A stretch of DNA of 64,000 bases from contig JAPTOF010000012.1 of the NCBI GenBank assembly GCA_028554755.1, positions 3,575,001 through 3,639,000 on the forward strand, in the 5' to 3' direction. A program made the position numbers and the translations under genes. This DNA is from Cordia subcordata (taxonomy: Eukaryota > Streptophyta > Magnoliopsida > Boraginales > Cordiaceae). This document shows positions 9,316 to 19,515 of this stretch, piece by piece; positions within the stretch are counted from its first letter, which is position 1, and each line of letters opens with the position of its first letter. The notes below the pieces were generated by a model. That model did no database searches. It had not been told where the DNA came from and worked only from the letters and a program-made list of their open reading frames with translations.

Positions 9316-12300
9316 ACGAGTAGATTCAAATCAAACGGCTCAATTTCTGTCCAATCAGGCAAAGAGAATGCCAGCGGGGTGACCTTTCTGTCAGATTAAT
9401 GCTATTCTTTTGGTTGCACCAGTTTAATTAAAACGTACGAGTGGAGTATTACTAATCAGACCAAACACATAAAGAAGAATATCATAATCTGCAAGGACGA
9501 AAGCAGAAGACTCTGAAATGGAAAACCTCTGCAATCAAAGGTGACTACAGGGCTTGTTTGTTTCTTCGTCTGCAAGGATCCGATAATCGTTTTACTATTA
9601 ACTGGAAGAACCTTCGGAAGCATTCAAAATTTTGTTGGGGAGATAATTATATAGGAGTGTTGGCTCCTTGTAAGAAATCGTGTCAAAATTTTCTTCCTAG
9701 TAGGAAAAAAATCAAAATCCGGTATTCCGGTCAAGTGGGAAGTGTTCGATTTCCTCCCTAAGAAGATCTTGGATTACACCGAGCATCAATTGATTTTAGG
9801 TTGAAATATCAGAATAATATCAGAGTTAGGCCTTTGGTCTAGTTATATTTAACCATGTGTGAGTCATCTTCATCTATATATAACCCAATTCCTTAAAAAA
9901 TCTTGTTACATGTGAGAGGGCGGTGTTAGAATTTTCTCTCATATAGAAAAAAAGAAAAAAAGAAAAGAGCAATATCCGGTCACAATGAGGAGAGTGTTAG
10001 AATTTTATCCCTAAAAAAAAGCTTAAATAACTCTATCTAGTATTAATTTGTTTTAGGTTGGAACATTAGAATTCTTAACAAATTGACAATCGTTTGTCAG
10101 AAGTTAAATTGCTTTACGTGCAGAATCCATGCAGCATGTTTTCTTTCTATTTATGAGAAACAAAACTTAAAAAGAATTTATACCACTTCAAAGACATGAT
10201 CAATCGATGCTAGTTCTTACAAGAGATACAGCATTGAAGAAGATAAACTAAACTCCGTAGGAAGATCAAACATCTAATCTTGGTTTAAGGTTTTATTATG
10301 TGCACTATTAGTTCTATGTATTATGATGACACTTTGGTGGAGAGGTGAGTCAGAGGTTAAATGAATGACACTTCTGTCATAATCAATGTGACTCAGATCA
10401 ATATATTTTGCCCTCAAACGAAAGTTTTCTCTCTTGTCATTGATTTGTGGGGTAAAGTTGTTGAGATTTCGTGAGTGAAAGATCTTTTAACAGTTAAATA
10501 ATAAGATTGATTGTCAGTTTGTTCATTATCTATCATCTAACAAACGTAGGATTCCTTTTGATTAATACATAATCTTACGTTAATTTACAATTTGTCAACT
10601 TATTTAAATTACCTTAGAGGCTAGGAGCTTTAAATCATCTTTCATAACTTAAAAACCCCATAGGCATCAAAATATTGGGCTAGATAATCTTAAACCTCTA
10701 CAGTCTGATTAATGTTGTTTATACATTCCTCAACACTATGTTATTAACTTGCTGATCCTTTTGTACTGAACTGATCAGGTCATATTTCACTTGTTGGGAG
10801 AGCATATATAAGATTTACAAATTGTTCATTTGTTGGATAAGTAAGTAATTTATCGAACGTAAAATATCAAATAGAAGTATTTTTGGTCCAAAAATACAAT
10901 AGAAAAACGAAGGCTACAGCTAGAGTATCTCGGGCCCTACTCAAATTGTTGAATTATATTGCATAAAGCAACTCAAAACAACCCACAATGACCAACACAA
11001 TTGGATGCATCTTAACTATCAGTTTCTACATATTCTGAGAAGGAAAGGGGGGGGGGGGGGTTCCCGGGGAAAGCAGAAAAGAAATGCAATATTCTGAGAG
11101 AAATTCAGTTTTTGTGTTGTTTAATTTTGCTAGCTGCAGATTAGTAAGGATATATTTCTGATATTTAATTTATTCTTTTTTCTTTTACTTGTGTAGGTAC
11201 TGTAATTCTGAAAATTTCTCTTCACTGCTTAGGTCTTGCATTTTGTTAGGGTTACCCACTTTTCAGATACATCATCCGTCCTACATCCCTTTCCAATGAC
11301 CTTTACTTATGTTGTAATCCTGTTGTTATTTGGGGTAATTGAGTTTTCTCTTCCTGATACCCTCAGTCTAAAACTCCCGCTTCTCATGAGATCCAAGCCA
11401 ACGTCCTTACCGGTAAAAGAAATAGTTTCATTAACTCGAACTATTCCCTAGACGACTAAATCCCTGGTTCCATGGTTAGTTGCTTAGATCTATTACATAT
11501 ATTCATTCACATAGTCTATTTATATTGGATTTGAATTACCTCATTATATTATACATTACGAGGAAGATTTTAAAAAGTGAATGCATAATATAATTCTAAT
11601 AAATTATTTTAGAAAATTTTACCAATGTTGAATCTCTTCGTATAACATTATATTAATATACGTAATGAGGTTCCTATTACTTTTAGAGAGATAATATTTT
11701 GAGATCCCGATCATTGTTAAGCCGTATTCCTTTCAGTGTGAAAATTAAGCAGAAACATCATTTTGGTGGATATACATGTGGTTCTCTTCATATAACCTAC
11801 TATATAATTCTAAGTTTCCCCCTATTTTACGTATACAACCAATCACTTTTTAGTTTTTGTAATTAATAAACAGAAAGTTATATGAGCAATTTCAATTTTC
11901 TATTGGGATAATTTCATGTCATGTTTGGTTCTAAGAGATTAAAATATAAGGAATTTCTATGTGCAAGCTTTTGAGGATGTGTGGAGCAAGAAACATCGTC
12001 ATTTTACGGTATCGCAGCCCCAAATATTCTTTCATAATATAATTCTCCGATAGCAAAGATGTTTGTCAAAATCAAATCAAAATCTATCTCATTAATTAAC
12101 TAAAGATCGTTATATAAATTTAATGATGTCACTAATTTTCAACCCTCTCTTCTGCCCCAAAAAGGAGAAAGTTGCAAGACTTTCATGCTCATTTTCGTGT
12201 AGCAAATCGAACCGAATTAAAATTGTGGGAAAATGTTAAACAATTGTATATTTGTCAAGTAATAAGTAGACAAAACACGTCGATTCTGATTACTCTTTGA

Positions 12301-13463
12301 TGTACATTGATTTTGGTTGCAACCAATGAATTTCACTTGTTCACTTAGTAAAAGAAAAATACGTGAATTCTATCATTCAATGATTCATTATTTTAACATT
12401 CAAGCGACAAAAGAAAAGAAGTTTTTGGCCAATAAGGACATGAACATATATGAGAAGAGCTTAAGGAAAATGAAAAGATCAAAAACATGGCCCTCCTCTT
12501 TGATTCCCTCGTCATTCTTACTATATTGGTGGTGGAATGTGAACGTACAGTTTTGATGAGCAGACAACATACTATCTGTATTAGTATGCTTTATGAATAA
12601 ACAGTACATAGTTTAGAGATAAAAATTAATGAGATTGCGGGACTTAATTAGTTTTTAAACTAAAAATATCATGTATTTAGAAGCTATCTTTAGGCCCTAT
12701 CGAAAACAGTGTTTTCAGTAGTGTTTAGGATTTTGATTTAGTCAAAATATTATTTTGTTCATTTTTATTATTCGATAAAATAATATTTTAAGTAGTGTTT
12801 GTATTCAAAATAGTGTTTGAAATAAGTTTTTAATTATATTGACGCTTCAGAATAAGTCTTAGTGTTTCAATTATTTTTAGCAATTCTACACTTACTTTAA
12901 AAACTTTTTGAATTTTATTATAAGTCTAATCTTCCTCTAGATTTTTATATTTTTCTTTCATAAATATAAATCAAATAACACAAAATTAATTTCAATTTTT
13001 GTTAGTTACCCAAATCACTATAAATACTCTAACAACTAATTTTGTTGAACAGGTCTTTAGTCTCTAAAAACTATAGTCCCACAACGCCACACTTGGATCT
13101 ACCCTCGCTTTTATCGATAAGATGTGCCAGTAATATTTGTGATATATAAATGTCCTTTCAGTTATTTTAAATTTTATTTTTTTGATTTATGCTATGGATA
13201 CGTGACAATTAATAATATTCAACAACTACAATTAGATAGCTTTTGTTATAACGAGAACTTGCTTAAGGAAGCATTATATAATTATATATATTATATCCAG
13301 TTGAAAGTTATAAATCTTATAGTAAAGTGGCGTGTCCCTATTTGATACTTGTTTATTATATAATAAGATGATTATTCAACAATATTGCAAACCTTTGATT
13401 GGTTTTAAGGTTTACTTTGTTATATTTCTTTTGGACGAATTTAGTGTATATGTTAGGTACTAA
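9316..13463. other. Gene-free AT-rich intergenic DNA
   Basis: No ORF in this 4.1-kb stretch resembles a known protein, and short frames lack supporting splice or domain signals. The only noteworthy elements are a run of fourteen G bases at 11047-11060, which may be a sequencing or assembly artefact, and poly-purine stretches around 9950-10020. Confidence 0.6.
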
Positions 13464-13472
13464 TAGTTTATG

Positions 13473-13932
13473 GAGTAAAATGCATTTTACCCTCCTATTT
13501 TTTGTGAAAGTCATATAAAACTCTCTATATTTTTAAAGCTCACCAATAAACCCTCGTAAGTTAAAAAATCTTGCATATTGGTTCCCCTAGTTAATTTTTC
13601 TATTAAAGTTAATGGATGTGGAAACCAAAGATTTGGAAACTAGAGGGGGGATTTTGTACTATTTTTTAAAATAGAGGGGGATATTTTGCACTAATTTTAA
13701 AAATCAGAAGGGAGAATTTACACTAATTTACTTGAGTTTTTTTTTATTATTAACAAATCAAAATGCATTTTAGCTGTATTTTTATATTCTTCGTTAATTT
13801 TAACGGAAAAAGTAATGGCGGGAGCTAATATGCAACATTTTTCAAATCACAAGGTTCTATCAGTGAGTTTTGAAAACACAAGGAGTTTTATGCAACTTTC
13901 ACAAAATACAAGAGGTAAAATGCATTTTACTC
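13473..13932. mobile_element. Long-TIR foldback element (Mutator-like MITE), 460 bp
   Basis: The left end (GAGTAAAATGCATTTTACC and about 140 bp onward) recurs inverted at the right end. Matching blocks include TTTTGTGAAAGT, AAAACTC and GCATATT, so the terminal inverted repeats are about 145 bp with moderate divergence. Flanks 13464-13472 (TAGTTTATG) and 13933-13941 (TAATTTATT) agree at 7 of 9 positions, as expected of an old 9-bp Mutator-type duplication. It has no coding capacity. Confidence 0.65.
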
Positions 13933-14065
13933 TAATTTATTATATGAAGCGTTCTTTTCTAATTAATTTTGTTTCATCTTTGGACGTTAATAGATAGATG
14001 AAGTAGGCTTCTAGAGTTTTAAGGTCAAAAACTTCATTACACGGCAACTTTATGAGAAAGATTGT

Positions 14066-14283
14066 GAATTAAGTAAAATATATTTTGTCAAAGTTATTTA
14101 AGATTGTATCTACGAACCGGCTAATGTTTCCCCATACTTTAAAAAGTGATGCAAAAAAAAATCAGTTTGTGAAGGTTTTGTGCAATATTCTTTTAAACAT
14201 AGGGGGTATTGTGAATTTTAAAAGTATAAAAAATTTTATACGATTTCGGCGAAACATACAAGGAGGTAAAATATATTTTACTC
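14066..14283. mobile_element. Probable second, degenerate member of the same foldback family
   Basis: The right end reads GGAGGTAAAATATATTTTACTC (two changes from the 13.5-kb element in its core), and the inverted sequence continues with related blocks. The left end near 14066 has a weaker AAGTAAAATATATTTTG. It is only 133 bp from the first element. The boundaries and the target duplication are uncertain. Confidence 0.4.
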
Positions 14284-14299
14284 TAATGTATTTAAACAA

Positions 14300-15377
14300 A
14301 TAGCGATGGGAGTTAATCCTATGATCACCTTTCGCTAAAGTGGGTTTTAATACTATATTGAATGACCACATAATCTAAAGGTTTAAGTTTATAAAAAAAT
14401 AATTAATATTATATTTTTTTATCATATTGACATCTAGAATAACAAATAAGAAGAGAAATAATGAATCCCTTTGTCGAAAAACTTAAAAGAGATTACTTTA
14501 TGTGCAACTCTCTTATTAGCATACAGCTCAATTGCACGGGGACGCTTCAATAATACCAAGAATTTTCTCCCATCTATAAGAAAGTATTAAGTATGAATAT
14601 TGCTCATATCATATTAAGTTCTATTATGTCAAGAGAGTTTAATCTAAGAAAAATTTGAGTATAATTTTTTTTAAGAAAAATATCAGATATGATTTTGGGT
14701 TTGTTACGTTCCCTAATTATATTGTTAGCTAGGCTTGGTTATTACTGCATAACTACTACAATAAGGAAATATCCAGTGAGGGTAATAGCATGTGGAGATG
14801 AGATTATAACTTCTACTGACCTTAAATTTAGTTTTGAATGTATGAATCCTTTTAAGTTACTTATAATTCAAAAAATTAATTAACACAAAAGAACATTGAT
14901 ATAAGCATTAAATAATGTGCTATATATCTCATCAGCAAAAAAAAAAATTATAAATCAAATTAAATATTAGTGAGAAATTTAGATACAATAGATGTGATTT
15001 GGGCTATGTGCAATAGCCTCCTACCTTGGCAAAACTTGCCAAGATAGGGAGGCTGATTTGGAGTTTAAGCTTCAATGGACTTGCAAATAGGTCGCCAGAT
15101 GGTAGGGAGCCCCAATATTTTTTTTCTCACACTTGCTAGATCTAGCCTCCTTATCCTCCTATCTCGTACGGTGTACACCAAAAGGACTTCACTTGTTTTG
15201 ACCCCAAAAAAAAATCAACCGATGGAAAGAAAATAAACTAAAAAAATAATTGTGAAATTAAAAATTAATATTAAAAACTAAAAATATTAAATATTATATT
15301 TGAGATATTTTAAAAATATATAATAAAATAATTCGTATGAAAATTAAATAATGAAATGTTAAAAGCAAAACCATTTA
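14300..15377. other. Intergenic DNA with one short strong hairpin
   Basis: There is no recognisable gene. At 15015-15054 a 40-bp sequence forms a hairpin: arms of about 19 bp (AGCCTCC..CTTGGCAA) pair with one mismatch and one bulge around a 3-base loop. The surroundings are AT-rich and unremarkable. Confidence 0.6.
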
Positions 15378-15606
15378 AGGCCTGTTTGGATTAGCTTTTT
15401 TCAAAAGCGTTTTTTTTTAACAACTTTTGAAAAAACAGTTTTTTTTTAGAAGCTGAAAATTTTGGCTTCTAAAAAAAGCTGTATTTGAGTTTTTTTTAGA
15501 GTTTCAGTTTTTTTCAAAGCAAATCAGATAGTTATTGCAAATTTAAAGTAACTTTTTTAAGGAAAAAAAATATTTGTTCCTGAAAAAAATCAATCCAAAC
15601 AGGCCT
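15378..15606. mobile_element. Tourist-like MITE (copy 2)
   Basis: A 229-bp element starts AGGCCTGTTTGGATTAGC and ends in the inverted AATCCAAACAGGCCT, with TTA duplications at 15375-15377 and 15607-15609. Internal blocks such as AGCTGAAAATTTTGGCTTC, AAAAAAGCTGTATTTGAG and AGTTATTGCAAATTTAAAG match the copy at 6785-6997, so the two are the same family. Confidence 0.85.
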
Positions 15607-15609
15607 TTA

Positions 15610-16173
15610 AGGCATGAAAAATTAGAGATCTATTGGTGTAAACTAGATCGAAAATCCTTTAAAAAAAAAAGGTAAAAAGTCTGTAAACTAATATAAAAGA
15701 CCCCCCTGAATTTGGATAGAAAGGCTGCTAAAATTAACCTTACGAAACAAACAAACATATGATCTCCATCTGGGGTTTCCTCTTCCATCTATCCGGATTG
15801 ACATCCATCAATAGAAAAATTTTATAAATTTAGAATAAAAATTTGTAATTTTTTTTAAAAAAATTAATATTAGACTAGAAAAGAATTTGTATATCCAAAA
15901 CAGAAATTTGTACCACTATAATTTTTTAAAAAAATCTTACAAATTTTTGTTTTAAATTTATAAATATTTATGAACTAACATCAATCTATTGAATGTAAAG
16001 AGAAATCCCTCCAGCAGTGTTATTACAATATAAATAAAGAAATGGAATGCTAAGAAAGATGGAGAAAAGAGCAAGGAAAAAGCAACTCCCAATGGCCCGC
16101 ATTGCATGTCAATTCAACAGGGTGTTTGATGTGATCTGCATCAGCTTCCTCCACTCCCCCTTAAACTTTCCTG
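15610..16173. promoter_or_regulatory. Upstream region of the ALOG gene
   Basis: No gene is seen. A TATA-like TATAAATAAA lies at 16029-16038, about 520 bp before the ALOG start codon. A transcript beginning there would carry a long leader that includes the tandem repeat at 16174-16545. The promoter assignment is inference only. Confidence 0.3.
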
Positions 16174-16545
16174 TTCATTTAACCCTCAGAAGTTACCATA
16201 CCTTGCCTTATTTAGCAACAACAATCCATCAATCTCTTCTAGTTCCTAAATAGTAGTCGTTTCTTCCTCCTATCCTACGTATCTACGTGCACGATGATCT
16301 AATTTTCTATTCATTTAACTCCCAATAGTTGCCATATTTTGCCTTATTTAGTAACAAAAATCGATCAATTTTTTATTAGTTCTTTAAGTAACTGTTTCTT
16401 CCTCCTATGTATCTATGTACACAATGATATTAATTTTTCTAGTCATTTAGCCCTAAGTAGTTTACAATATTTTGCCTTATTTAGCAACAAAAACCCATCT
16501 AAGTAATCATTTATTTAGTCCTATGTATCTATGTGCACAACGTTC
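16174..16545 (+). repeat. Three imperfect ~134-bp tandem copies just upstream of ALOG
   Basis: Copies start near 16174, 16310 and 16442, a period of 136 and then 132 bp. Each contains a CATTTA(A/G)C(C/T)C block, then TTGCCTTATTTAG(C/T)AACAA, then a CCTA(T)GTATCTA(C/T)GT block. The third copy is shorter and ends about 15 bp before the ATG at 16560. The array therefore makes up the leader or proximal promoter of the gene. Confidence 0.8.
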
Positions 16546-16559
16546 AATCTGCTCACACG

Positions 16560-17057
16560 ATGTCGATAAATAGAGGGAAATTAATTTTTGCAGAGGGGTC
16601 CTCATCAAGATCCTTGACAGATGGTGATCATCATCAGCCGCCAGCTAAACCTAGCCGTTACGAGTCGCAAAAGCGAAGAGACTGGAACACTTTTTGCCAG
16701 TACTCAAGGACACAGAGGCCACCAGTCCCACTAGCAAACTGCACCAGCAACAATGTGCTTGATTTTCTAAGATATCTCGATCAGTTTGGGAAGACTAAAG
16801 TTCATACACAAGGGTGTGATTTCTATGGCCAGCCCGAGCCACCTGGGCCGTGCAATTGTCCGCTGAGGCAATCTTGGGGTAGCCTCGATGCCCTCATCGG
16901 ACGGCTCCGAGCTGCCTACGTGGAAAATGGTGGGTCTCCTGAGATAAACCCTTTTGCTGGTGATGCAATACGTCTGTTTCTTCGAGAAGTTAAGGAGTAC
17001 CAATCCAAAGCCAGAGGCATCCAATTCAAGAAGAAGAAAAAGAAATCCAATTCCTAG
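16560..17057 (+). CDS. ALOG (LSH/DUF640) domain protein, 165 aa, single exon
   Basis: This is a plant-specific nuclear regulator of the ALOG family (Arabidopsis LSH, rice G1). The family controls organ boundaries, inflorescence architecture and light-dependent growth, probably as transcriptional regulators. I chose the ATG at 16560 ([13 protein letters not shown]); the longer frame upstream would need a GTG start. The ALOG domain covers roughly residues 28-155: [16 protein letters not shown], then [19 protein letters not shown], then the zinc-ribbon insert (His plus the cysteines of GCDFYG and PCNCP), then [20 protein letters not shown] and [12 protein letters not shown]. The domain is thought to derive from the DNA-binding part of tyrosine recombinases. 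The terminal lysine run is a probable nuclear localisation signal. Length and lack of introns fit the family. The N-terminus is short and low in homopolymers compared with many LSH proteins. The exact LSH subgroup cannot be decided here. Confidence 0.93.
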   Translation: MSINRGKLIFAEGSSSRSLTDGDHHQPPAKPSRYESQKRRDWNTFCQYSRTQRPPVPLANCTSNNVLDFLRYLDQFGKTKVHTQGCDFYGQPEPPGPCNCPLRQSWGSLDALIGRLRAAYVENGGSPEINPFAGDAIRLFLREVKEYQSKARGIQFKKKKKKSNS

Positions 17058-17812
17058 CTCCATGCAAAATGGTAACTCGCTAACTTGCATAATTATATCC
17101 GTGCAATGCTGCTTTACTATCTGAATTATTGTTCTCGTGGGATAGTCTTCTACGAGTTGTTGCTATATGTCATCTCGTTATTCTTTTGTCTAACCCCTGT
17201 ATACTGGTTGACCTGATAGTATTTGTCACGCCCCGAATTCTAAACTGAAATTCGAGATGTAACACTCTGCAGGTCTAAACCTGCAGGGATGCTAAAACCC
17301 TGCCTGCTAAACAATAACAAACAAATTTGCCAGAAACACATTAGGTCTCTATATACCATTGAAACCATTTATTTATGAGGAGGAAGCGATAACATGTACA
17401 TCTCATTTTCCCAGAATTTATAGCATTTCTATGTCTTGACTATATGGTGGGATTGAATAATAAATTTTTACCTCGTGATGATCAGGTTTAATTTGGGATA
17501 TGTATGCACTTGAGAACTCATGGGCTAAAATGGCTTTTGCTCGTTTACTTAAACATTAATTTTAGAGAAATGATTTGTGTCACACTCCCCTTAGTTTCAT
17601 TAATTTTTCACCTTCACCCCTTCTTTTATATGAAGAATTAATTTAATTTGTGCTATAAAATGCTCCAACTAGTGTTTTAATCCACTAAATTCCTGCCATA
17701 AGATAGGGGTGAAAGATGATGCTTCTTTGAACACTGATATACACATTAATAGGCTTAGTTAGAAATGGTAAATAAATTAGCTCACTAGGACATATAGTTT
17801 TTTTATAATCAA
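17058..17812. other. ALOG downstream region with a repeat fragment
   Basis: No gene. At 17225-17300 the sequence GTCACGCCCCGAATTCTAAA resembles termini of common plant retroelement fragments. A perfect 8-bp-arm palindrome, CTGCAGGT..ACCTGCAG, lies nearby at about 17268-17287. The rest, up to the Mutator-like element, is AT-rich and unassigned. Confidence 0.4.
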
Positions 17813-19506
17813 GGGTTAATTCCATCTCATAACCCTAGCGTTTATTGTTAGTGTCACTTATTAATCCTGATCTTAAAGTTTAGCCACTTATTGTCCCTCT
17901 TTTAACTTGCAGTTAAAAAAATTAACGGCTCAGCTAACAAATAATAATTTGTTAGACCAAAATGTCCCTGAAGAGTGAGGGTGTTACTGTCTTCATATCT
18001 CTTGTGAGAAAAAGCCTCACTATTTCAATCCTGCACTCGAAGTCTCGAGTCTTCATTTAGACAAAGACAAAAACAACAGAAAATCAAACCTCCATGTAGG
18101 CGTAGCGCATGAGTTACGTTGTATTGGTTTGATAAATAAAACAAAAACAATGCAATGTACAGTGAAGATTATTAATTAGCTCTTGTATGCGCCCATAAAT
18201 ACGACCACACGACTATGACATGAGGGTATACATAAGTACTCAAATCAAGATGGCATGAAAGTGTGTTGTCTGTAAAGATCTAGAAAAATCTCATATATCT
18301 TTGCCCGGCCTCGAAAGTAATTTCACACAAATACTCTGTTTATTATAACCTTATTTTAAGATGTTTATCCTATTGAAATAGAGGAAAATTTTATAAGATT
18401 AAGACATCTTATTATATAGATTCTTTAAAAATTTTAAAGCAAATTATACTTTTTATCTTATAAGAAATAAATAATCTATCCTATCTTATTTTTTACAACT
18501 ATAGAATATACGGTGCATGTGATAAGATATTTTAAATTTTATAAGATATCTTCAAATCTTAATAGAATAAGTATCTTAAAATGAGATCATTCCAAACACA
18601 CTAAAAATTTAAGCTTGTTTTCTTCACCTTGGGGCTTGTCTGTCTTCTTTTATAACAGCAAATCTTTTAGCCAAACGTTTTCACAATGAAAAAGAGACGC
18701 CTCTCTTTATGTTGTCTACATCAATTAAATCATGCAGGCAACTAATTAAGGTTAATTGCCCAATTGATGCTTCAGTCTTATCCTCGGATACGCTTTCAAA
18801 CAAAATCACTAAAATTATTGGACCAATACACTGATTATCTGATCTTGGGACGCTAATTAATTACCAAACACCAGGCACCTCTTGACTGAACAATTGTCTT
18901 AAAAACGTAAAAAAGCTTTTATATTCATTAGAAATATCTAGCATTCAGTATGTATGCATTAGACCTTCCATTGTAAGAGATCCTTAATTATGACTACATG
19001 CATGGATTTTTGCTCAAATTTCTCTTTGAAAAACGAAAAGGAAAAACTTATAGATTCAGCTTTACAATAGCATCTAGCTTATTAGAGATAATCTGTGGCT
19101 GATAAACAACACACAACCCATTAGTCTTTGACAAAATTAACCAACACATATGAGAATAGAGGACAAAAGAAAAGCAAAAGATAGAAAAACTAAGTTACCT
19201 GAAGACTGGAGGATAAATAATTGGGAGCCAAAAAGAGAGAGAAGTATCATTCTATCTCAAAGACGTGCATCAGTCTGCTTCAAAAAGAAAAGAGATTGAT
19301 GTTTTCCTCTAGAAAAAGTTTAAATTTGTCCTAGCAATAAAATTATGAGGTTATTTTAGTAATTGGATAATTATTAGTTAACAGTGTTTAAGGTCTGTTA
19401 ATGTTGAATGAGTTTAAAGGATATTAAGTGGTTACAAATTTAGAATAGGGTTAATAAGTGTCACTCACCATAAACATTAAGGGTACTAGATGCATGGAAT
19501 TAACCC
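17813..19506. mobile_element. Non-autonomous Mutator-like element (MULE), 1.69 kb, with 9-bp TSD
   Basis: The left end GGGTTAATTCCAT and the right end ATGGAATTAACCC are inverted, and similarity continues for about 100 bp (for example GTGTCACTTATTAA on the left against GTGACACTTATTAACCC inverted on the right). It is bounded by a perfect 9-bp duplication TATAATCAA at 17804-17812 and 19507-19515. Long terminal repeats plus a 9-bp duplication are diagnostic of Mutator-like elements. I see no transposase or captured host exon inside, only a nested palindromic element at about 18334-18603. A small deletion or Pack-MULE type with decayed cargo cannot be excluded. Confidence 0.85.
18334..18603. mobile_element. 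Probable MITE nested in the MULE
   Basis: The left end (CTTATTTTAAGATGTTTATC) and the right end (inverted CTCATTTTAAGATACTTATT) form imperfect terminal inverted repeats of about 30 bp around AT-rich sequence. Internal TAAGATATCTTAT-like blocks also fold back. Target duplications could not be set confidently. Confidence 0.5.
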
Positions 19507-19515
19507 TATAATCAA

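Noticed and set aside
11047..11060. Run of 14 G as a possible regulatory G-tract
   Set aside because: Homopolymers of this length are prone to sequencing and assembly error, and nothing nearby supports a function.
16533..16559. N-terminal extension of the ALOG protein by nine residues
   Set aside because: The extension begins with GTG, not ATG. The first ATG in frame is 16560, and the upstream bases belong to the tandem repeat.
17570..17760. Possible small inverted-repeat element near ALOG
   Set aside because: The ends pair only over short interrupted blocks and no target duplication is visible.
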